Under the pieces are notes generated by a model. The model worked only from the letters and a program-made list of their open reading frames with translations, was not told where the DNA came from and did no database searches. The position numbers were made by a program, and so were the translations under genes. 64,000 bases of DNA from Dermanyssus gallinae (lineage: Eukaryota; Arthropoda; Arachnida; Mesostigmata; Dermanyssidae): the NCBI GenBank assembly GCA_003439945.1, contig QVRM01006433.1:186001-250000 (forward strand), written 5' to 3'. Below are positions 14,927-25,379 of the stretch, one piece after another. The stretch's first letter is position 1; each line of letters opens with the position of its first letter.

Positions 14927-15654
14927 CCCTACGATGTTGGTTTTTATGTTATCTGTAAGAGCAATGGCCAGCAAGCCTCGATGTAGCGAAACGGCAGCAT
15001 TACCTGTGCACTCTCGTATAGCACGATGGAGCGTTGTTTGTATCATTGTTTAGCAGCAGCAGCATTCTAGGAGGGTTCTCGTTGCTGCAACGGACTATCG
15101 TTGCAGCGGTCGTCACTAGGCCTTTACAGTACGGGACGCGTTAGGATATTCGTCGATATAGTGTTCAGCGTGGTCAGAACAAGTTTTTAAAAGAGGAGTC
15201 CCAAGAAGGTGCAACGTGACGCGTGACAGAGTCGACATCACTTCCAAGTGTTGCACAGTACCAGCGTCGTGTTGACTACCGTGTCCTTGGAGATCCTATA
15301 CGCAATGGTCTATTTCATACGTACTATCACGTAAGATCAAAGAGACTACGGAGTCACGGTTTAATTCAACCGCCGGAGACTGCCAGTGTGGCAGTCGTTA
15401 ACCACTCATTTGTTTGGCAAACAGCTCGCCTAACCCGCGTTTGCGAGCAATTAATTTACTTTGTTTGACTTTAAATAAAGCAGGTATTTGTAATTTGTAT
15501 TGAATTGTAAATCATGTAATTTTACCCAACCTAGGTGTTAATAAACCATAATAATATTGTAAAGGTGATAGCCGAACAAAAGTGGCACCGTTTAGATAAA
15601 TTACTATTGAATCAATTTTCGAAACTTAATGTTCTAGTTCACATAAGGCTTCAT

Positions 15655-15722
15655 TGCGCTGCGAGCCGGTGACCATGCTGCCGTAACGACTGTTGGGGAA
15701 ACCCTAGATATATCAAAACGTC
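15655..15722 (+). mobile_element. Short fragment of SINE family 1
   Basis: Contains GACCATGCTGCCGTAACGAC followed by TGTTGGGGAAACCCTAGATA, matching the central body of the 23.1-kb SINE (CATGCTGCTGCCACAAGGAC, TGTTGGGGAAACCCTAGAAA). Head and tail are absent. Confidence 0.65.
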
Positions 15723-16977
15723 TGTTTATGCTGCCGCTCGAAGCTTCCCTGATATAGAGTATTTGGGTATATATGACAAACAAATAATAAATCAATATAT
15801 TCAAGACAAATGACGGTTTTGACTATTTTAGGCTATGCCTAGAAACGAATAATCTACATTCATAAAAGGCTTATATGCATATGCACACCAAGACAAATAT
15901 AGACAACAGTGTAACAGGTCGTCAATACCGTAGGGCAATAAGGCAGCGCGCTGAGGATGAGCGCCTGGTGCATGCAGAATGTGTAATCAATAAGCATTAG
16001 ATGGACGTACGTATTCAATGTTCACTCCGGCCATTCGAGCGTATGGTAAAACAAATTTGCTTCGCGGAGACCGATTTTCTGAGAAGATGTACTGGAAGTA
16101 GGAGTTCCAGCTACCGCAACCGCATTGGATATGCAAGAGGGTGGGGACGGCTTAAAAACATGTTACGCCGTTAGGCGCTTATTGTGCCCTTAATAGGAAG
16201 CATGTAACAATATGATTGAGCATGAAGTCGTAATACATTGTAATATCAACAAACGGTCTCACACCTGTGGCCTAGAGGTGACCTAGAGCCAATATGTGAA
16301 GTACATACTATTTTCGTAATGTATGCTGGATCTATGGTGCAGCGCCAGGTGCATGATCTAGCACACATCCATTGATTATGAAGATAAAGCTAGATGATGT
16401 GCTGACGTTCTGGCGGCCAACCCTTTTTCCTTAAGGCAGTCATTCTACATTCGAAGTCTACGTAATTGTAGTGGTCAGAACATCCTGCTGAACAAATCTG
16501 CAGTTTTTGGCCTTGCCCCTCCCCCCCCCCCCTGCTCCCCCTCTACAAATAGCACCTCCTGAGTCACAGAGACAACCGTTTATGGCAGACAAACAGTCAT
16601 ACAGTCAGACAGATATATCATGCGAGCCGGCATGCGAGCCAAATACTTGCCCCTGCCCCACCCCCCTATTCCTCCTACTGACTTGTCTCAGCACTGATGA
16701 GCAGCTATTCATTTCGGTCGGTCACTAACGACGGCGAGAGGAGCTGACCGCTGTCCACAGTGCTGACGGTGTCGGGGCTGGTGCTAGTGCTTCCACAGCT
16801 CAGTTTCTACAGCTGTTCTGTGTGACCCTAGCTGCGACGGATGGACAAATGCGGCGCATGGATGACGCAGCAGCTGCTGCCGACAGCACGCCGCTATCGA
16901 GCCAGCGAACGAACAAGCAAGCGAATCCCACTTGTGTCGGACGGCAGTCGGCGACGGCCGACTATTTGTCGCACTTA

Positions 16978-17004
16978 AGCTATATACGAAAATCGTATAT
17001 AGCT
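16978..17004. repeat. Short perfect hairpin
   Basis: AGCTATATACGA, a 3-nt loop AAA, then its exact reverse complement TCGTATATAGCT: a 12-bp perfect stem. Confidence 0.9.
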
Positions 17005-17394
17005 TGCACACGCACGCAGCCCCTCCCTCCCTGCCTCCTGTCATTGGCGGGGGTGGTGGGGGAGCGGCGGTACGGTCCAGCCGCGCTGTCCAAGAACGAC
17101 GACAGATTACGGACGGAAGCATTCTAGTCGGCAGCAATATGAGCAGCAGGAACATCAGTAGCATAGCACAGCAGCAGCAGTAGCAGCAGCAGTGGCAGCC
17201 GCAGTAGCAGGAGGAGTAATAATGGTAGCAAAAGCCGCGAAGCAGAAACGTTCCGTCTTTGTTGTTGAGTAGAAGTCGTAGTAGTTGACATAAGTAACAG
17301 GGTCATCAGCTGGTATTGCTTTGAGAAAGACAGACAAATAGAGAGAGGGGAAGAGAGGGATATATAGACATAGAGACACACTTACACATAGAGA

Positions 17395-17600
17395 GGGGGG
17401 GGGGAGAAAGAGAGAGAGAAATACAGATACAGAGATGGATAGATAGATAGGTAGGTAGATACATAGAGAGATATTGAGTGAAGGTACAAGAGATGTTGGG
17501 GGTTAGCGTCTAGCTAAGGCTCAGGGTGACAACGACGACGGCGGCGCCGCCGAAGAACAGCCCGGGGGGGCGGGGGGGGGGGGGGGCAGGAAGGTTGGCG
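17395..17600. repeat. Purine-rich low-complexity tract with G runs
   Basis: GA-rich and GATA-like sequence (17400-17475), then long G runs near 17561-17587. Confidence 0.85.
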
Positions 17601-18152
17601 AAGGCGGACGACAACGAACAAAGACGACGAAACATATATGCTGGCTGTATATGCTGGCGGCGACCTGTCATCATCAGTGGCAAGGAATGTCGGCCTGCGA
17701 CAACGAGAAGACGACGACGAGGATGATGATATTGTTAGACATCATCCACTCAAAGACTCGCATCTGCCGTGCGCCAAATAGTCGTTGTCGTGGCCCTCGT
17801 CAACCATTTACATGACAACCAGCTGGAGGGAGACACAGAGAGAGAGAAACGGGGAAAGAGAGAGAGAGGGTGGGGAGCCAGCGGATCGTGATGGTGCGAT
17901 CATTGGGCGGGGGGAGCGGGCGCGCGGAAACGACGTTCGTTCCAGCGGTGGACACACAGAGAGATATTACAGCATGCAGGAATGTCGCTTTAGCTGTGCC
18001 GCCAATTGCTGCTGCTGTCTGTCCAATAATAGGCGAGAACGACGACGACAACGACGACGACGATAACAGCAATGCCGCCACATTGCGACTCTCTCTCTGA
18101 AAACCGCCGTCATGGCTCAATGTGACATTTGCACGGCCACCCGCGGGCGCCT

Positions 18153-18160
<8 letters not shown>

Positions 18161-18184
<24 letters not shown>

Positions 18185-18256
18185 TCCACGGACCTTTTAT
18201 ATATACACATTTGTATACATATATATACCCACCGATCTCTTATATATATCTATAGG

Positions 18257-18299
<43 letters not shown>
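18161..18299. repeat. Compound (TA)n tract
   Basis: Several TA runs separated by short unique sequence. It ends directly at the hairpin starting at 18300. Confidence 0.95.
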
Positions 18300-18300
<1 letters not shown>

Positions 18301-18332
18301 CGGCGATACAATACAAGAAATTGTATCGCCGC
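18300..18332. repeat. Short perfect hairpin next to (TA)n
   Basis: GCGGCGATACAAT, loop ACAAGAA, then ATTGTATCGCCGC: a perfect 13-bp stem with a 7-nt loop, immediately after a 45-bp TA run. Confidence 0.92.
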
Positions 18333-20090
18333 ACCGATGCGATGTTGTTTGGGAAACCAGCGTACTAGCAAATGCAGGCCAAGTTACGCGTCTCCGTTCG
18401 TTTGGCCTTAGTAATGGATGCTGCTTCTGCTAGAGACAGAGGTTCGAGTCAACCAAAGTGTGTGGCGCAGATTCCACGAGAGGTGAGGCGGAAGGGGCAC
18501 AGGGCGCAGGGTTGGCGGGATCGTGTGCGCGCAAATGGCCCTCGAGCTTCGTCTCTGTCCAGTGCTGCTGCTGCTGCGTCTGCGTCTGCTCCAGCAGACT
18601 ACTACGACGATTACTACTATAATAACTGCTGCTGCTACGTAAGCTATAACCGCCTGAGTCACCCCGGATGCTGACTGAATACGACGTCCAAGCTGGAGCC
18701 AAGATGGCCATTGCGCCGAATAGATTGTCGGTGGGGCTAGGGGTTCAGGGCAAGGATGACTTGGAAGAGGGGGTCTAGCATGATCGTATGGGGTCCATCG
18801 TAGAACGTATAAGAGGCGTAAAGATGAAGACGGTCGGGAGGGGATGAGAGGACACAGGGAGGAGGAGAAAGACAACGAGCAAGGATCAGATCAGAACGAC
18901 GATGAGAGGGGAAAGAGGAGAATAGCAGGGCAAGAAGGTCCGTTAGGCAGCGCTGGCCGTTGCCAGCCGTGGAATCTGTGAACAAAAGTGTGGTGACGGC
19001 CATCGGACGGCTAAGCTACGCACGGAGAGTCTTGGCGCTCGCTAGGAGCGACGGCCGTCCTCCCGGTGGGTGGTGCCGGCGCGTCACTCACACGAGGGAG
19101 ATCTAAAGTGGCCTTTGGGTGGCATTCGGTGTCCATCTATACACATACCCTAGAAAACAGTATCGTTACCGCTGCTGCTGCTGTGGCTGCTACTGCCGCT
19201 ACCGCCGTCGTCGTCGTCGTCTTACAGCAGACGGCGGCGGCGTCGCCGCGCGTGCGACCAAATCCCACGCCCCCACGCTCCATTCGCCGTATTCGCTCGC
19301 TCACCGAACCCCCGGACGAACGATCGAGAACAGAGAAACGAGCCGGCGAGCGCAATGAGGAAGAGCCAGAAAGAAGGAAGCGTGTGCTGCTCGCGATAGA
19401 CCATCATTCATCGGCATTGAGACAACCGCAAGACAGCCGAGCCGCGCCAAGTCAAGCTAGGCATCCTGCCTCCTGCCTGCCTCCTGCTGCTGCTGGCCAT
19501 GGGGCGTCCAATGGCGCAGCCGTCTGTTGCCAGCTAGCCAGCCAGCCATTCCCGGGCGGCGTCATCCCGTCATCGCCGGCTATACGACGGGCCGGCCAGT
19601 TAGCTAGCTAGCGCTCTATGGGGCTAGCTAGGCCCTTCTCCCAGCAGCCCTCCCCCCCCTTCCCCCGGCCCCTCGACCGCTGCCAAAAGAAGGGGGCGTC
19701 TGCTGAGAGACTCGTTGTCGTTGCCATCGCTGTCGCCGTCGACTATCACTGGCGATGGCCCATATCGGACGCCAGCCTGTCCGAAAACGCTGCTGGCCCG
19801 CCTGTCTGCCTGCGCAGCACAGGCAGGCGGTCCTCATTATTGAATACTACTATTCTCACCGTTAGAGTACCGGCTTGCCTGCTTGCCGGCCGGCCGGCCT
19901 CCCTCCCTGAGACACGTCGTAGCACCAGCACGATGGGCACCGCTCCTCAGGCGCCTGGCGCGCTGGCAGCAGATACTTCACTATTTACGAACGCCCCTTG
20001 TTAACGGCGACTACTGCGCCGCTACTACAACTACAACTGCTACTGCTATTGCTACTATTTAAGTTTGCGGGGCTGACCCGCTAAAGTAAA

Positions 20091-20275
20091 GTTTTCGGGC
20101 TAACCCTCAGCCAAGATTTAACGTCCACGGAACTGTTTTTCACATTGTTTCATAGTCGGACATGCCCCATAAATACAAATCGGTGCAGCGGTGGGGCTCG
20201 AACCCGCGCACCTATGTGTCTCCTGCAGTTGCGAGGAGCAGACTTAAGCCACCATGCCACCGGGCTGACCCACTG
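20091..20275 (-). mobile_element. tRNA-like SINE (family 2), copy 1 of a tandem pair
   Basis: Read on the minus strand: GTCAGCCCGGTGGCATGGTG, an A-box-like GGTGGCTTAAG, an extended variable region, then the B-box GGGTTCGAGCCCC and CACCG, resembling a class II (Ser/Leu-type, long variable arm) tRNA. The body follows (TGTGAAAAACAGTTCCGTGG, ACGTTAAATCTTGGCTGAGG) and ends in GGTTAGCCC. The B-box is intact. A near-identical copy follows at 20300. Both sit within CTG/CTA-type microsatellite sequence. Confidence 0.8.
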
Positions 20276-20299
20276 CTATTATCACTACTAGTAACGTTT

Positions 20300-20483
20300 T
20301 TGGGCTGACCCTCAGCCAAGATTTAACGTCCACGGAACTGTTTTTCACATTGCTTCATAGACGGACCCCCAAGATAAACACAAATCGGTGCAACGGTGGG
20401 GCTCGAACCCGCGCGCCTATGTATAGTCTCCTCCGGTTGCAAGGCGGAGACTAAATCCACCACGCCACCGGGCTGACCCACTG
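20300..20483 (-). mobile_element. tRNA-like SINE (family 2), copy 2 of a tandem pair
   Basis: Same orientation and structure as the copy at 20091, with B-box GGGTTCGAGCCCC and tail GGCTGAGGGTCAGCCC. It differs mainly in the variable region and in a few body bases. Between the copies lies an ACTGCTATTATCACTACTAG spacer, and after the second copy an ACTGCTATT(ACT)n tract. Confidence 0.8.
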
Positions 20484-20484
20484 C

Positions 20485-20512
20485 TATTACTACTACTACT
20501 ACTACTACTAGT
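20485..20512. repeat. (ACT)n microsatellite at the SINE pair
   Basis: CTGCTATTACTACTACTACT-type tract directly abutting the second family-2 SINE. Confidence 0.92.
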
Positions 20513-21894
20513 GCTGCTACTACTAAACAATGACTGACTACTATGGATTCTGCTACTGCGGCGACTACGACTGGCCGTGTGCATACATACACCATCACCT
20601 GATGAGACTCACCTCATTTGGGGTGCTAGCTTGCTGGCAGGCTGGATGGTCGGTTTGGTTGGTCTTGGTCTATATCCCAATTGCACAGCACATGGCCAAG
20701 GGCAGGCGTAACAGTCAGTGGTCGGTCGATCGATAGCAGCACCTCAACAATCTTAGCCAGGCTGTGTCGTCGCCACCATTGCCAATTGTTAGATTGTTGG
20801 CGGCTCTGTTTGCCGCTATTGCCAGCCTGCTCCTCCACCTCTTCCTCCCGCTTAGCCCCCCCCCCCCCCCTGCTGCCGCCTTGAGCCTCGCCGCCGACCC
20901 AAACAACCCAACGTCGTCGTTTATGTGGCGCCAATCACTGCCGCCGTTGCCGCCGCCACCGACGACAGCAACAACAATAACAATAGCTACGGTGCCACCA
21001 TTCAATATCAAAGGCGTCAATGCGCCTACTGCGACCACTTCGGTCAACGGTACGGTCGACGTGCCAAAGACGACGTACGAAGGTACCCCAATAACCCCAA
21101 TCCTCCCCCGCCCGCCCGCGCCGCCTCCCGCCCCCTCCTTGCCGACATGCGACGGCCATGGCTGAAAAGAATACATGTTGTTGTTGTTGTCGTCGTCGTC
21201 GTCGTCGTCGTGACCATTTCTCATAGCGAACACACAGCGCACTGATGCGCCGATGCGTCGTTGACACTGTCGTAATTTGACGGTGTCGTCAGCAGTGCGT
21301 GGGCAAAAAGTCTTGACGACGACGACGACGACAACGAGCAGATCCTCCGAAATCGATTTCCGGCGCCTCCCGAGCGCGAGTCTGTCTGCTGTCCACGGGC
21401 GGGCTTCAATTCTCGGCGACGTGGTCATTTGTCTCCGGCGTGTCCCCGGCGGCGGATAAGGGTGCGGGACAGACAGGCAGGCAGGGCCGCTCTTGGACGA
21501 CGTGTCGTCGGATAAGCATGTCTTCGAATCTTCGCGCGATCTGTTTCGACTGTAGCCTGTACGTTCGCCACACGTTCGCGTCACGCACAGCACGTGATGG
21601 CCCCGTAGACGGCATTTTACTCTTTCTTTTTGGCGCGCTTGCTTGCTAGATGCACACACTGGCGCCCCCTAGTGGCTGTGGCAGCAGTGGCTCATGACGT
21701 CATTAGATGATGTTGATGACGACGCCGACGACGACGCCGCCGCCGACGACACGTACAATCCACAGCGCTCCGAGCAGCGAGACGGTGGTAAGCCTTCACT
21801 GGGCACGACACCAACTCGGCACGGCAATTCGCCACTGACAATGTAGTCAGTAGTTACATTGTCAATGGATATTCCTATATAGATACCCTACTAT

Positions 21895-21954
21895 TATACA
21901 AGTATCTATATATATTTATAATATATATATAATATATATTATATATATATATAA

Positions 21955-22038
<84 letters not shown>

Positions 22039-22050
22039 ATAAATATATAT
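21895..22050. repeat. Long (TA)n/TTATAT tract
   Basis: Over 150 bp of almost pure A/T, ending at the left terminus of the foldback element. Confidence 0.96.
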
Positions 22051-22391
22051 ACAGGGTGTTGCAAGAATATTTGAAGCGCGATATACAGAATTGTAGAACT
22101 CGTTAAAGCAAATATTTTTTTCAACATGGTCTCTGAGAAGTCTTGTTTCGGAGTGAGGGTGAAATTACTACAATTTGTGACACTGGTGTTTTTGCCCGAC
22201 ATAGGAGCACAATGTGCTGTTGCGAGACAACCAGTCTTCCTAGACAGAAACTAAGCACACCATCGTGTTCGTGATAAAATTCTGCTCCATCTGAAGAATA
22301 TGCAAGGCCGGTCAGAAAACGCGACATGGTTGCTTAGAAGAGAATTCGCCGAGAATAAAGTTCTTTATTAGCGTTCACGCCAAATACTTTA
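22051..22391 (+). repeat. Left arm of foldback element
   Basis: Starts ACAGGGTGTTGCAAGAATAT and ends near the AAATACTTTA at 22382-22391. Its reverse complement matches 22552-22890 almost throughout; the main differences are a few-base insertion near 22128 and one near 22245. Confidence 0.87.
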
Positions 22392-22551
22392 CATGCACAT
22401 AATCTGGACATGCCCTCCGAAAAATCGTAATTACTCCGCAACCACAGCTCGCCTTGACATGTGTTTGGTACCAAAATGATCGCCATGAATTGCGCATTGT
22501 GTCCGCGAATATGTCCTTTGAGCGCTGTAAGTGGTTGTAGGGTTATGATTC

Positions 22552-22890
22552 TAAAGTATTTGGCGTGAACGCTAATAAAGAACTTTATTTTTGGCGAATT
22601 CTCTTCTAAGCGACCATGTCGCGTCTTCTGACCGGCCTTGCATATTCTTCAGATGGAGCAAAATTTTATCACGAACACGATGGTGTGCTGTCTACGAAGA
22701 CTGGTTGGTTCGCAACAGCACATTTTGTGCTCCTATGTCGGGCAAAAACACTAGTGTCACAAATTGTAGTAATTTCACTCTCACTCCGAAACAAGACTTC
22801 TCAGAGACAATGTTCCATTGGAAAAAATATTTGCTTTAACGACCTCCACAATTCTGTATATCGCGCTTCAAATATTCCTGCAACACCCTA
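22552..22890 (-). repeat. Right arm of foldback element
   Basis: Starts TAAAGTATTTGGCGTGAACG and ends GCAACACCCTA at about 22890, the inverse of the left arm. An AATAAAGAACTTTATT palindromic stretch lies near the inner end of each arm. Confidence 0.87.
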
Positions 22891-22917
22891 TATATAAATA
22901 TATATATATATATGTCC

Positions 22918-23033
22918 CACAACCAGCCGGATTAAAAGCAGTCGCTATTTGACTAAACCATTTCGATATATATATATCCTAATTTCAATCTCACAACCAC
23001 CCGGCTTAAAAGTCGCTATTTGACCAAAGCATT
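22918..23033. repeat. Local direct duplication with TA spacer
   Basis: CACAACCAGCCGGATTAAAA then GTCGCTATTTGACTAAACCA (22918-22962) recurs with a few changes at 22992-23033, separated by a TA-containing spacer. Confidence 0.85.
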
Positions 23034-23111
23034 AGATAAGCGCGACCCGCGCAGAGCACACAGTCAGTCTCCACAATGCCGAGAGTACATTGACATCAGG
23101 GATTCCTTGGA

Positions 23112-23415
23112 GCGTGGCGGCGTGGTCTAGGGGACTAGGGCGCTAGTCACGGTTGTCATCTACTGGGGTGTCGCCGGTTCGATCCCTGTTGTTGATCGGA
23201 TTATCTTTGAGTGATGCTCACTGAGAATAGATGGTAAACCATACCGCTGAGAGTCAGCGGCCATGCTGCTGCCACAAGGACTGTTGGGGAAACCCTAGAA
23301 ATCTTAACATGTCCGGCCCTCCGTATATTGAAGATATGCCTCAGGTTAAGTTCCAAGCCCGTAGGGGACGGAGGATAGCCTAGAATTAAAAACAACCTCC
23401 TTAAAAAATACGTCT
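23112..23415 (+). mobile_element. Full-length tRNA-derived SINE (family 1) with 14-bp target-site duplication
   Basis: The tRNA-like head (23112-23200) has an A-box-like TGGTCTAGGGGACTAGGGCG and a B-box GGTTCGATCCC, the internal promoter of RNA polymerase III. The body contains CCGCTGAGAGTCAGCGG (a small hairpin), GGGGAAACCCTAGA and GTTAAGTTCCAAGCCCGTAG, ending in an A-rich tail. The element is bracketed by the perfect direct repeat AGGGATTCCTTGGA at 23098-23111 and 23416-23429. A truncated inverted copy lies 0.9 kb downstream and a fragment at 15.66 kb. Confidence 0.88.
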
Positions 23416-24269
23416 AGGGATTCCTTGGACTTTCGGCCTTTTGCGTTTAAAACTCTAGGCGCGTCTGAACTCATGGAACGCTTAAATATAACATTTGCAT
23501 GTGCTCAAAGTTAGCCGCATGATGTGATCAACGATCCTTCCGAGAAGAATGTTTCCGCCCTAGCGTCTGCTAACCGAAGTGCAACGCGGAAGCGCTCCTT
23601 CGTTGTTGGACATGTGACACAGGTAGTCAACGCTCGAATTGGATGAATAATCCTCACGAATAATAACATTTCTCACGGTCGGTTGGATACAATTGTGACA
23701 CTGGTAAATATGGTACTTCGTGTATAATAAAATAAAAACAACAGAATCTACGTATGACACATACGTTCGTATCTCTTACCATACCGTTGGTCAGTTCTAC
23801 TTTTGCAATGCAACTGAGTACTATCTCAGCTATACTCTTATCGAAACTCTCTCTCTATATATATATAACTCTAAGCCGATTCCCTAAAAAGTTGTTTATC
23901 GTTAAAAAAGACAATAAGATGAACACATACCTCGATGCCGATTCGTCTGTTTGTCGAACATCAGCATGGCGTCTTCTATCTGAAATACGAAAAATACATG
24001 ACAAGTTAGCCTTACTATTTTGCTAGGACGAGAGCACAAATATTCGAAGTATAAGATAGAGACGACAACATCGACACAATGATAATAACGCTCTTAAACC
24101 TGAGGTGGCTGCCATTAGAGATAGGCCCAAAGGTCGAAATCAATATATTGATTCAATCAAATTAGCTCTGCAACGAAGTAAGACGTTGTGCTAAAGCTAG
24201 AGCTGTTCCAGCATGGTCATTAACGTGTAACATGACAAACGTATCACCATTGTCATCACAATATGTGCA

Positions 24270-24432
24270 TATATTAGACCGTCCTCCGTTCCCAACGGGC
24301 TTGGAACTTAACCTGAGGTATATCTTCAATGCACCGAGAGCCGGACATGTTAAGGTATCTAGGGTTTCCCTAACAGTTCTTGTGGCAGAATGGCCGCTGA
24401 CACTCAGCGGTATGGTTAATCATCTACTCTAG
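24270..24432 (-). mobile_element. 5'-truncated copy of SINE family 1, inverted
   Basis: The reverse complement carries the same body as the 23.1-kb element: ACCATACCGCTGAGTGTCAG, GGCCAT, AGGGAAACCCTAGATA, CTTAACATGTCCGGC and TTAAGTTCCAAGCCCGT. The tRNA head is missing. Divergence from the full copy is visible but modest. Confidence 0.82.
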
Positions 24433-25379
24433 CTTGATCATCATTGACTTTCTGATGTACGTTGGCCATTCTAGCAAGCATTTGTTTGGTGGCCAATAAC
24501 TAGTCCTCGTGGGTAAACCCACCCACCCGCGCCCGCGCCGCAGCGATACAATTCCTGTCGGCCATGAATCGAGTTTGGCCAGGCCTAAGGCGGTTGGAGA
24601 TTTCGTTAAATTAGGCATTTGACTTAACTGAGTAGGGGAGGAGGAGATATATAGTTTAGGAGTAACAGGGAAAACGCACATTTTTGTTACCTTCATGTGG
24701 CCAGACAATATAAAATGTGTGTGTGTTTGTGTAACCGCGCAAAATGTGCGGTTGCCAAAGAAGCAGTCGTTCGATTGAGAAGCCGAACATAACAGTGTGT
24801 TTAGGAGAAAATTTGAAGGACTGGCTTGTGCAAAATAAATAGTAGCACTAAGAAATGATTGCGAACATCGACATCATGTGATGTATTATTTTGAGTCTCC
24901 ACGTTAAACACTATAAAACTTTGTCATTGAGGTGGTTATTTAACATAAGCCTTGCGCATTTAGTGGGCCCAATAATTTTAATGCCGGTAAATCGGTGGTG
25001 GCTCGACTCGAGCAGTTTTTTGCGTTTTCGATGTCGAATTCCCATAGCATCTCATGTTAACAGAGGGGGGGAGGCGTAATCGGTTTGTGTACGGCCTGTG
25101 TCTGGCGATGTGTGATGAAGTAAACGAAGGATGGTAGTCGGAACAAGGTGACCCGTGTGCATGCCGTGTACGTTTTCACTCGAATCAGAATCGGCCGAAT
25201 TTTTCGATTCTCCAAGGTTGAGTCCCCTAGGTAATAAACCCTTGTTATTGCAGCGTCATTGTGTGCAGGTTCTTTTATTCTCGAGGAAATACTTTTTGGA
25301 ACATCTACCAGCTGTTCTGGTAGGCCCTGCCCAGAAATGTGTGGTTGTATGTGTAGGTATCCATGCATGTACAGTGCAA

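Larger units (their letters stand above)
14925..21890. other. No recognisable gene outside listed repeats
   Basis: 15.5-16.5 kb is AT-rich unique DNA with one SINE fragment. 16.5-21.8 kb is GC-rich and full of CGA, CAG and GTC trinucleotide runs, which create long but biologically empty frames on both strands (for example the 314-codon minus-strand frame at 20715-21659). Confidence 0.65.
22051..22890. mobile_element. Foldback (long inverted-repeat) DNA element
   Basis: Two ~340-bp arms, 22051-22391 and 22552-22890, are near-perfect inverted copies separated by a ~160-bp loop. The termini read ACAGGGTGTTGCA at the left, and the right terminus reversed is AGGGTGTTGCA. The element is embedded in TA-rich DNA, so a TA or TATA target duplication is possible but cannot be read. 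Arms differ by scattered substitutions and small indels. Open frames within the arms are mirrored on the two strands and show no transposase similarity, so this is a non-autonomous element. A transcript would form a very long hairpin. Confidence 0.88.

Noticed and set aside
15223..15468. 81-codon plus-strand frame followed by AATAAA
   Set aside because: Composition is plausible for a last exon, but no acceptor, family or conservation evidence can be seen; AATAAA is common in the AT-rich flank.
20150..20240. Possible functional tRNA genes (B-box GGGTTCGAGCCCC here and similar boxes at 20390, 23175, 28565, 35770 and 59390)
   Set aside because: All are followed by SINE bodies or repeated as families and lack a clean acceptor stem, so they are called SINE heads rather than tRNA genes.
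20715..21659. 314-codon minus-strand open frame
   Set aside because: Composed largely of G, V, D and N runs from CGA/CAA/GTC trinucleotide repeats; equally long frames exist on the other strand; no domain, signal or splice context.
22616..22897. 93-codon frame inside the foldback element, nearly the same as a minus-strand frame in the other arm
   Set aside because: The similarity comes from the inverted arms; no transposase motif, so it is not treated as a gene.
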